Positions 45,684-62,145 of a stretch of 64,000 nucleotides of DNA are shown one piece after another (position 1 is the stretch's first letter; each line of letters opens with the position of its first letter). The translations under genes and the position numbers were made by a program. Source of the DNA: Engraulis encrasicolus (Eukaryota; Chordata; Actinopteri; Clupeiformes; Engraulidae); the NCBI RefSeq assembly GCF_034702125.1, contig NC_085857.1, positions 51,703,238 to 51,767,237 on the forward strand. Direction: 5' to 3'. The notes beneath the pieces are model-generated. The model did not search any database. It was not told the origin of the DNA and was given only the letters and a program-made list of their open reading frames with translations.

Positions 45684-45686
45684 ACG
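45638..45686. repeat. (GT)n/(GC)n microsatellite
   Basis: GCGTGCGTGTGTGTG then CGCGCGCGCACACG, alternating purine-pyrimidine throughout (Z-DNA-prone). Confidence 0.85.
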
Positions 45687-45754
45687 AGTGGCCTCTTCCA
45701 GTACTGTTTCTGTTTTTCTCTTTTTCTCCAGACGTCTCAAAGAGGACTCTAAGG

Positions 45755-46125
45755 CAGTGGTTCCCAACCTTTTTCTTAAGGGACCCATGTTTTGACTATT
45801 GTAAGCTTTGGTGACCCAACCACGCGAGCACCCGCATAAGACGGAGTCACAAGATGCCCTCTGTTTCCTGCGAAAACTAATTTTAGTTAGGCCTATTTTA
45901 TTCCTCAATTCGTCTTTGGTCAAATATAGAATAAATGTTTAATGTAGCACTTACAATTTGTTGCTTCTATGCATTTATTAGTTAGCCTAAATGTTTTGTC
46001 TTTTATTCAACATGGGCTATATATATTTAAAATGAAACCCCTTAAAATCAAGAGGGCTCCGCAACCCCCTGTGGATCTTTGGCGACCCATAAGGTGGGTT
46101 CCGACCCATATGTTGGGAATCACTG
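45755..46125. mobile_element. hAT-type MITE with perfect 8-bp target duplication
   Basis: Ends CAGTGGTTCCCAACCTTTTT and the inverse GTTGGGAATCACTG; flanks CTCTAAGG at 45747-45754 and 46126-46133. 371 bp, no coding sequence. Confidence 0.93.
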
Positions 46126-46320
46126 CTCTAAGGAGCCGTTTATACATACATAGAATTTGACAAACTAAGACCGTTCCCTTCATTTGTGCCTTTTGTTTAC
46201 ACACAAACGGAGGTTTTTCCTCTGAATCGAAGCTTAAAAACGTTGAGTAAAAGTGGAGATTTGTACAGTGTGTCTGTGTGTTTAGGAGAAGCAGCAGAGG
46301 TTATAGTTGAGGCACCGCTT

Positions 46321-46459
<139 letters not shown>

Positions 46460-46817
46460 GTGCATACAGGGTGTCCCAATAAAATGTAAGACACACTGTG
46501 CATGTCATTTTCAAAGTGTAATAGAATTTAGATATCAATTTAATACTTTGTCAGCGCCAATTCTCCAGATGATTACTCAAAGTCTACTCTGTGTCTCCTG
46601 CAACAGTCACTGAAAGTGCATGCAGCCAGTGGAAGTAAATGCACACGGCGTGTGATTCACGCCATGCCAGCAAGGCCTGGACCAAAATTGAGGTGCTGAT
46701 AAAACATCAATTATCTTTTAATTCCATTACACATTGAAAAATACATACATTCAACGCCAAAAAAACTATTATTGTGATTAAAGGTGTATGGAGTAACAAC
46801 ATTTATGCCCATAAACT

Positions 46818-46922
46818 ACACAGTAAAAAATATTCCTGTGATGTCACAGTAACTTACTGGCTAATAATTGCATTCATTTCACAGTAGTTTACTGTGAAAT
46901 CCTTGTAATTTTTTACTGTGTA
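46818..46922. mobile_element. CACAGTA-family MITE, compact copy
   Basis: ACACAGTAAAAAATATTCC and the inverse ATTTTTTACTGTGTA enclose TTGCATTCATTTCACAGTAG, as in the larger family members at 15.5, 20.7 and 21.8 kb. About 105 bp. Confidence 0.85.
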
Positions 46923-47142
46923 CTAGTAATTGGTGGTTGGTATGCTGCAATGAATATGCCTCTTAGATCGTCCACTAAAAACAAACAAACAAAAATAGTG
47001 GCACTGGCTGTCATTGCGCCGCCCTGACGTGTGCTACTGTTGTAACGTCACTGACCCATATACATGTCATTGGAACACCAAGGACATTCACTTAGAGGAG
47101 AGCTCATGTCACACAACTGCTATGTGGATGCAAGCTACTCAC

Positions 47143-53609
<6,467 letters not shown>

Positions 53610-53645
53610 CCCCGCACATTTACAGGACGAGATCTGAACAACCAT

Positions 53646-54603
53646 GGCGGTGGCCAGCTATGTGGTCACCAAGGACAGGACCTTGGAGAAAATGTACATA
53701 TTTACATCAGGTTTTTGTGTACACATTACAGTGGCTGGTGTTTTATTATTTTATTTTATTTTTTGCATTTCTTTAATTCAGTTTTTCAAACTGTGGGCTG
53801 AGGGGGTTCTAGAGGGCCCTCAGCAGGTTGGCAGAAAAAGTATAACAAAATAAATAATTGAGTACAACGAATAACTAAAGTAAACAAATACATTTAAAAA
53901 AAAGCTTAGCAATATTCCCATTAGTGGAGAACTGCCCTATAATAATCCATTGCATCTCTGAACATTACGGCTCCCCTTCTTTTGTTATTTAATGTATCCC
54001 AGTGGGGCACAGACTAATGGTATCCATTGGTAGCTTATACTGTATGTTCAAGTTCTGTCTGCAGTCTGGGTATGAAATGAAAAAGGATAGGCTGATTGTG
54101 GCCATCATTTTCTTATCATTTTTTTTCTTTACATGTATTGTCTTAACTGTAGTACTTGAATGACTTTAGGGAGGTATCAATTGAATTCCATGAAGTTGTA
54201 AAAGGTGTGCACCTTAAAAAAATAGTGCACGGCCTGGTCCCTCAGTTAGGGGGACATTGGCTGGAATCTACCAGTTTATGGGGGAGCTTGTTATATTAGT
54301 TATTAAATACCACACTAGCTCATGATACTCCATTGTACCTAATGAGGTGGATAGACTGTGTTGTTACTGAAAAACATTAAAAACCTAACAAGGACCCACC
54401 ATAAACTTGATTCAACCAGTGAGGAGTCAGCTGATCAATGTAAGTTTGGAACCCCTGCACTAGAGAACACAATCAGGATCACTAAAACCTCTGCAACTAT
54501 ATTAGTTAGTCAATAGTCCACAATTACCACAATAAATAAATACATAAACCACAATTAATAGTCTTTCAGAAAACACCTTGACAAGCACTATAGAATACAA
54601 TCA
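53646..54603. other. No gene seen
   Basis: AT-rich sequence upstream of the FN2 gene. No clear TATA box or exon. The frame over 53586-53853 on the plus strand overlaps the leader in antisense and is not supported. Confidence 0.4.
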
Positions 54604-54869
54604 AGGAGGACTGTCCTAAACGATTATTTTTCTCCTGATTAATCTATCAACTATTTTTTTTGAATAGTCGATTAGTCAAACGATTAATTTCTCAAGTAGC
54701 ACTTAAATCTTCAAAGAAATTGGGAAAAAAGAAAGAAACCGTTAAAATTAGGTCCCTGAGCTCACAATGAGCTTTAAATCATGATAGCTTATTTACTCCG
54801 AGATACAATGTCCAATTCATCAATGTCCAAGTCGATTAGTCACGATTAGTCGATTAATCGTCCCAGCCC
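54604..54869. mobile_element. hAT-type MITE with 8-bp target duplication
   Basis: TACAATCA at 54596-54603 and 54870-54877 flanks a unit with CGATTAGTCAAACGATTAAT and CGATTAGTCGATTAATCGTC near its ends, typical of a common fish hAT derivative. 266 bp; the terminal repeats are imperfect. Confidence 0.85.
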
Positions 54870-55084
54870 TACAATCAAGAAACTACTGTAACTCGATTGA
54901 AAATCCAACAGCCGGATTGTAAGAATACCAGAAATTTGTTTAGATGAAATATTACTCAACCAGGCAAGTCAATCACTGAAAATCTAAAACAATGTTACTA
55001 AATACTCAAAGTAACACGTCGTCTATCACTGTAGAACGCAATCTGGAAACTTGATAACTGAAAACACAACACCTTGTACAGACT

Positions 55085-55205
55085 TGTAGTCAAGAAGACA
55101 GCCTGCAGAGACCAAGGTACTATGGAGACCAGAGGGTACTGGGACCAAGACAAGACCCCAGACTGAGACCAAGACCTAGTCAAGACCAGGACAGAGACCA
55201 AGACT
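55085..55205. repeat. Degenerate GAGACCAAGAC repeat
   Basis: Variants of GACCAAGAC and GAGACCA repeated about a dozen times. Confidence 0.85.
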
Positions 55206-55487
55206 GAAAACAGACAAACAAAATCTAGTTTTGAGTCTTTTGACAAGAGTTTAGTGCTTTGCTTGGATGTCAGCAAATTCACAAAACACATTTGTCATTG
55301 ACAGGCTGCACTAGAACCATTTTGTGCCGACCTACAGGATCGCAGAGGATCCCGTTCACTTAAAAAAAAAGCTGAACTACATCAAAACATGGCTGCAGAG
55401 TCCTATGTAACAGATTAAAGCATTGCCATGCATAATGATAATAATACATAAGTTTTATATAGCGTTTTTCTAGATAGGCCTACTTAA

Positions 55488-55790
55488 AGGATAACTTCTG
55501 CCAATTTCAATATGCTGTTGTATTGCTCACGCTACCCTTGACCTTCCTAACATAGGCCTACTCAAAATATTATCCCAAAATGTATCGCTGTTTTCTTGTT
55601 GTCTGCTGATGTTGCATAACTTTTTAGGTGTTAATGAATCAAAATGTATTGTTTAAATGTAAACAAACGCCTGTCCCCATTAGACCAGGATCTCGGAAAA
55701 GGCTGAAGAGAGAGAAAAAAAATCTCAGGTACTGACAAGTCCAGGGTGTGAGCATTACAACTGCATGTTGAAATTGGCAGAAGTTATCCT
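55488..55790. mobile_element. TTAA-flanked MITE, intact copy
   Basis: AGGATAACTTCTGCCAATTT and the perfect inverse ending at 55790, flanked by TTAA at 55484-55487 and 55791-55794. 303 bp. This gives the uninterrupted form of the elements at 6265 and 22100. Confidence 0.92.
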
Positions 55791-55794
55791 TTAA

Positions 55795-56650
55795 AGATGC
55801 TTGCCAGATCACTACACATAAAAACAATATAAACAAACATAAAGACATAAGCTACAGAGACTCTGCAAAACAACAACAGAGGGACAAAACAAAAGTAGTC
55901 AGTGATGTGTAAGGTTCTATGTTCATGTTGTTCATTGTCCTTTTGGTGACAATAATGTTTAGGTTTTTTTTTACAGAGACTCTGCATGAAAGGGTTAAAA
56001 GACACTCACTGAACACTGAAACAGTTATCATAGTGCTACTATGACACAGCACATGGCCTTTTGTACAGAAATGCACTACGACTTGGTGGTAACAGCAAAT
56101 TTGTAATGCTTTCTTAAAAAGGTTAAGGACACTCACCAAAACACTTAAGTGGTTATCACGGTGACTTCCTTGAGACACTGAAGAGACTGACGATGGGGAC
56201 AAGTGTTTATTAATTGGCAGCAGCCCAGTAGTCCAGCCCTCCCACACAGACGTCACAGCACAACACATTTTTTTTTACAGTGTGCGTGTGTGTCTTAGTC
56301 AAGTGTGTGTCATTTCCTTACTGATAGGCTAAAACCCCAGAGAGAGTAGAGAGACTTAAAGAATCTCTGACAACCCTCTCCCACAGAGCGCACAACATGT
56401 TCATTTTTTTTACTCTGTGTGAGTGTGTGTGTGTGAGAGAGAGAGAGATACACACTTGCAAAAGCCTAATTCAAAGATAATTTTCTCATTTGCAATCCGG
56501 ATGTTGAATAGGGTATTGTCCATCAAAAGTTGATGTGGCTAGGCTGACAGTGGGAAAATTAGTGTTCTCCACGGAGGTTGGGCATCAGCGAAATAAGAGG
56601 GTACAAGCACAAGTCGAGGAATGAAGGTAGGATAGTGGAATGTGCCTCTC
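55795..56650. repeat. Decayed repeats shared with 3.5-4.9 kb
   Basis: 56130-56275 matches 4725-4870 inverted, and 56505-56645 matches 3765-3880 directly. AGAGACTCTGCA and AAACACTTAAGTGGTTATCA-type motifs are repeated locally. No gene. Confidence 0.5.
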
Positions 56651-57644
56651 TCGCTTACTCTTCATTTTGTCCTGCTGTTGTTGTCAATGACAAATGAGGT
56701 TTTTGACAGTAACGTGAAGGTTAATAATTAACTAAGATGTTGGATAATTGATTTAGGGGCAGCCATAGCCTAATGCAGGGATGTCAAACTTGGCCCTGCA
56801 AGGAAATTTTGATTTGCCCCGAGATCATTTAAAATGTGTATTGCAGTTGGCCCACATATACAGTACCATTAATATACAGTAGTAAATGACTTGGAAGGTC
56901 AAATTTAGTTTGTCAGGAGTATGAGGACTAAAGCTAAATGCAGTTTATGTAGGTTTATAAAAGTATGTTCTCAAAATATTTGAATGGCAAGTAACTTAGT
57001 ATTAACACATAGTTGAAAAAAACTGAAAGAACAGTCGTTTCCAATGATAAGGCACAAACGTTTTTCTTTTTTGAAGTGTTTAAGGCATTTTGCAACAAAA
57101 CTCTTCATATTACCATAGTTATTATTACATTGAGTGTAGTGACAGAGTGGGTTGGTGGTAGGGGTGGGAGGTCACCTGTGTGTTTGCACCCCACATGTTG
57201 AAAATTTAAATAGAAACATTTTGGCTGTTTTTTGCACGATTGTGCAGGCAAAACCAGTGTTTGTGCACAAACTGTCTTGAAGATATTTAACTTTTAAGAG
57301 GTTGGTGATTCAAAATGTTGTTGGTTTATTTTATAGCTGTAGATATTCCAGCTTTCATTCATAATGTTACAGTCACACCACAGGACATTAGACATAGAAG
57401 CCTTTACATAAATCTGAACTAAACAGTTTTTTCCCCCTCATCTAAAACTATTATAAAACATAATATACAATATTTTCTTTTCATGTACATTTATTTTTAG
57501 GAGGTAAAAAAAATGTAGTAAACATTTTTTTTTACACAATTTTGTAGTTTTTTCCCCCAATGTTACATAAAAATCGGGCGTCACGTCAACCACCCTTTAG
57601 CAAAGGGTGTCCCGGAACTACTTATGTACACACACGTTTCATCA
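56651..57644. other. No gene seen
   Basis: AT-rich; GCAGGGATGTCAAACTTGGC at 56777 is the end of an old interspersed repeat. AATAAA on the minus strand near 57323 could in principle serve the zinc-finger gene, about 1.1 kb past its stop. Confidence 0.4.
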
Positions 57645-57649
57645 CTGTA

Positions 57650-57765
57650 AAGTAGATGTTCATTAAAAATGTCATAGAATTTATAGACATTCATGTTCAT
57701 TAAAAATGTCATAGAATTTATAGACATTCATGTTCATTAAAAATGTCATAGACTTTATCGACAGA
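57650..57765. repeat. 37-bp tandem repeat, three units
   Basis: TTCATTAAAAATGTCATAGA and ATTTATAGACATTCATG make up each unit; the third is partly diverged. Confidence 0.95.
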
Positions 57766-57889
57766 ATGTCTCCAGTATCATGTGAAGTGCTCTGCTCGAC
57801 CTGAAGCAAGTATGAAGTGCACTCGGTCGCACATGGTTGCATGCATAGCTTAAAGTGTCCACATCTTCCAGAACACCATAAGAAGTGAA

Positions 57890-58205
57890 AGCAAAGTGAA
57901 AGCCCAACTGGGAAACTCCGACTCCCATTGTCATTGTGACACAGCACTCCACAGCACACGGGTGTTCACTGTTCACTGCACACAACGAAATTGCATTGAT
58001 GCTTCACCCGTGCAAGGGGGCAGCCCCCAATGGCGCCCCAAGGGAGCAGTGTGGCGGGACGGTACCTCAGTCATGGAGCAGGACGGGGGAGAGCTCTGAT
58101 TGATCACTCCCACCACCAACCTGGCGGGTCGGGAATCGAACCGGCAACCTTTGGGTTACAAGTCGGACACTCTAACCGCTTACGCCCATGACGGGATAAT
58201 ATGTA
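57890..58205 (-). mobile_element. Full-length tRNA-derived SINE
   Basis: On the minus strand: AAGCGGTTAGAGTGTCCGAC (A box region), GGTTCGATTCCCGACCC (B box), a body with CTCCATGACTGAGGTACC and GGCGCCATTGG, and a tail with TTCGTTGTGTGCAGTG and GTGTCACAATGACAATGGGA. About 315 bp. It lies about 250 bases downstream of the zinc-finger stop codon. Confidence 0.8.
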
Positions 58206-58459
58206 TACTGGGTAAAGTGTCTTTCTCTGTCGTAGTGCTTTACAAATGAATGAGTCAAATTAAAAGTTTAAGTTAAAATTCATTCAGATGGTGAAGTGCC
58301 CGGGGTTTGAATCCCACCTGGATCATTTCCCAGTCCGGTCCCATCTGTCATTACCAGTCCAAAATCTTATTTGGCCCGCCTTAATGAAGGCACAATGAAC
58401 AAGTTGACGTTTCAGACTTCCTGCCCTTTCCCCCACAACTGTTGGCCAAGGTAGGTATT

Positions 58460-59145
58460 CTACATGGTGTGAAGGCGCTGATGTGATCTGAGATGTCCCG
58501 ACCGCACAAATCTCTTCCCACACTGTGCGCAGGCGTATCGTTTCTCTCCTGTGTGGAGGCGCTGGTGCGCTCTGAGGTTTTCCGATCGAGAAAAACGTGT
58601 GCCACACTCTTTGCAGTGATACGGCAGTTTCCCGCCGCTGTGAATGAGCAGGTGAACTCGCAGGTGAACCGGTCGCGAGAAAGTCATCCCGCACTCTCCG
58701 CAACGGTAAGCTTTTTCTCCCGTGTGAATGAGCTGGTGTCGCCGGAGAGTCGTCGCCTGTGTGAAGTCTTTTCCGCAGTCCTGACAGGTGAACGGCCTCT
58801 CTCCGGTGTGAATGCGCTGGTGGCGTCGGAGGTGTCCTGAGCGCGAGAAGCTCTTACCGCATTCGTTGCAGGTGTACGAGCGCGTCTTGTCTCCCGTGTG
58901 ACTGCGCTGCTGGTGCACCTTGAGACTCGTGGCCTGCGTGAAGCCTTTCCCGCACTGTCCACAGTGGTAGGGCTTGTCCAGTGTGTGGAGCCGCTCGTGC
59001 CGCTTGAGGTCCGACTCCTGCGAGTAGGTTTTACCGCACCGGCGGCAACGGTGCGGCTTGTCTTCGGTGTGAATCCGCTGGTGTAGTCGGAGGTGTCCTG
59101 CCCGCGAAAAACTGTGGCCACACTCCTGGCAGCGGAACAGCTTCT
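58460..59145 (-). CDS. Last exon: eight C2H2 zinc fingers
   Basis: 686 nt, phase 1 start (acceptor TTTTTTGCAG), stop TAG. The eight fingers start [20 protein letters not shown] and run to [11 protein letters not shown]. Helix residues at -1 to 6 read RAGHLRL, QESDLKR, QATSLKV, RSGHLRR, QATTLRR, RPVHLRV, RSENLRA and RSGHLRS; the many R and H at contact sites predict a G-rich target. Finger 3 has a longer H-to-H spacing (HQQRSH) and a noncanonical linker TGDKTRS; linkers after 1, 2 and 6 also deviate from TGEKP. All Cys and His ligands are present. Confidence 0.93.
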
Positions 59146-60093
59146 CTGCAAAAAACAAACAAACAAACAAACAAAACGTCACCTTTCACCATCATTTAAG
59201 ACCTCTGTTCATGTGTGTGCAACATGCCTTTTCAGAGCGTTGTTTAGACCTTGGCTATTTAGGACAAGAGCTGATCATGGCAATTCAGTGGATATTGGAC
59301 ACTGTGTGATAGGACCAGAGAAATAACATATCCTGAGGCCTGTGACGGTATAATGTATTCGTAGTCAAACCCAACCAAACAGACTTTTGGTACGGTACAA
59401 TGCTATACCGAACAGTAACTGTTAATGTGTTTACATGTATGCTGCCTCTACATGCAGTCGCTCTTTAGAGAGAGTATGCGAGAAAAAAACAAAACAGTTC
59501 TGTTCTGTTCTGTGCGAGACCTTGAAACAAGTGCTATTTCTGACACTGATGAAATCTCCAACCCTAAGTAACAGTTTCTACTCGCAATGTCGATGTAACA
59601 ATTAATAAATTCACTTCACAACGTCTTGAAATGAAGGTTAAGCTTTAATCTTCGATTTAACAGTTACAGAACACACACAAAATAACTAAAATAGCCACTA
59701 ATGAATTAAAAAGTCTGCTGGAAATGCAGCACTTTTAAAGTATTTTTCATTTTGAAAAGTTTAGTTTATTCCACTGTTAATAAGGAATTCATTAACATTT
59801 TAAATTAAATGAAATTTAAATCAAATTAAATTCTACTGTAACTGGTGCTTTAAAATAATATAAAAAGCCGCACTTCAAAAGAATTTTCCTTTTTTGGTGT
59901 AATAAACAATGTGCTGAGGAAGAAAATGGCTTTTCCATTTTGTTCCCATCTACTGTACTGAAAATGTACCAAACTGTGACCCCAAAACCGAGGTACGTAC
60001 CAAACCATGATTTTTGTAACATGCACAAAAAGTTAATAATATCTCATCTTGTGCTATGTCAATATCCACACGTCTCTTGTACGATTTTGTAAA

Positions 60094-60126
<33 letters not shown>

Positions 60127-62049
60127 TGTGTGTTCCCTTACCAGTTTTGGGTTTTCCTCCATATTTGTTGTTGCCAGTTGTCTTGTTTGTTTCTTGTTGA
60201 CGTATTGCTGTGCGGCAGTCGACCAGTCGGACTGATAATCTCTTTAACTGAAATAGAGACACCAGATCTGGAGAAGACTCCATCATTTCAAGGCTGAGGA
60301 CTGGAGCCACTTCTGATTCTTGTTCCTAAAACCAATTAAGAAAAAAAGGATGCACATCACCATCATCTGCAAACACTCATTTGGCACACCAGCTAAACCA
60401 GTGCTATTCAACCACTGTGCTGGGGAACAATAGTGTGCAAGAGATCATCCGGTGTGCTGTGGATTTTGTTATTATGATTTTTTTTTACACTACATTAGCA
60501 AAGGTTTAAGTAGAGTACACAGACACACTCACACACACACACCACACCAGTGTCTAAACAGTCTCCCACCCTACCTGGAAAATAATCCCCCACCATGCAC
60601 TCGGACTATTCTGTCTGTTTCTTACTCTGTGTTTTTTGTGTACGGTACATTGACGTGGACCATGTACTTGTGTCTGATATGGATAAAGCATTCAGTTGTG
60701 TTGTGCTTACATAAATGGAGTGGGGGCAGCCATGGCCTAATGGTTATTGAAGATGTTCAGGGGGTTGCAGGTTCGAATCCCACCCTTACCTCTCCCAACA
60801 CATTCTTTCACTGCCGAAGTGCTCTCCCTTGAGCAAGCCACCCAACCCCACATTGCTTGGGGGATTTTCAAACAATACCCTGTAAATAACTATGCGGTTT
60901 TCAATGAAAGTCTCAGCTAAGTATCAGCTAGGTGTAATGTAATGTCAAAGAAAAAAACATCATACATACCGGCAACAGTTCAGCTTTAATGTCTGCAGAT
61001 GGAGTCTGCTCTATAGGGGTGTGAACTGGGACGTCTTCAGATAACGAGTTCTGCTCTTTGGGGGTGTCAACTGGGATGTCTTCAGATAACGAGTTCTGCT
61101 CTATGGGGGTGTCAACTGCGACGTCTTCAGATGAGGAGTTTTGCCCTATGGACATGTCAACTGGGACGTCTTCTTTGATGTCTTCAGATGACGAGCTCTG
61201 TTGTATGGGGGCTTCAACTGGGATGTCTTCAGATGAGGAGCTCTTCTCTATGGGGGCTTCAACTGGGACGTCTTTGGGTGGGTATGTCTGCTGTATGGGG
61301 TCACCAACTGGGATGTTTTCAGATGAGGAGGTCTGCTGTTTGGGGGCGTCAACTGGGACGTCTCCGGATGAGAAGTAGTTGTGCTCTATGGGGATGCCAA
61401 CTGGGATGTCGTCTTTGATGTCTTCAGATGAGGAGTTCTGCCCTGAGGAGGCAGCGACTGGCACGTCTTCAGGTGAGGAGTTCTGCCCTGAGGAGGCAGC
61501 GACTGGGACATCTTCAGATGAGGAGGTCTGCTGTATGGGGATGATCCCAACTGGGACGTCTTCAGATGAGGAGTTCTGCTCTATGGGGATGATCCCAACT
61601 GGGACGTTTTCAGATGAGGAGTTCTGCTCTATGGGGATGATCCCAACTGGGACGTCTTCTTTGACGTCCTCAGATGAGGAACGGTTCTGCACTGAGAGGG
61701 CAGCAACTGGGATGTCTTCAGAAGAGAAGTAGTTGTGCTCTATGCGGATGGCAACTGGGACGTCTTCTTTGATGTCTACAGATGAGGTCTGTACCTGCTC
61801 TTTGGCGTCAGCTCCATCTACAGGACAAAACAAGAACAGCGAGAGAAATGAAAAAAAAAAGATAATTAAATGAAAAAGGCTAGAAATAAAGAACACTGTC
61901 ACCTCTGTCAAAAAAAGTTACGAAAAATGTGTGAATTTGAGTTGTAACGATAACCAGATTTGAAATGTCAGGCTAAATATCTAACTTAGTTAAATGATGT
62001 GATTTCATACATTTGTATCAGTTTGTATTGTCGTTGAACCTCTGTAGAG

Positions 62050-62145
<96 letters not shown>

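Noticed and set aside
60722..60795. tRNA gene
   Set aside because: A and B boxes are present but the arms do not form a cloverleaf, and the same head occurs repeatedly as a SINE.
61058..61732. Plus-strand frames with [19 protein letters not shown] repeats
   Set aside because: Antisense of the acidic-repeat exon, open only because the repeat lacks stops on both strands.
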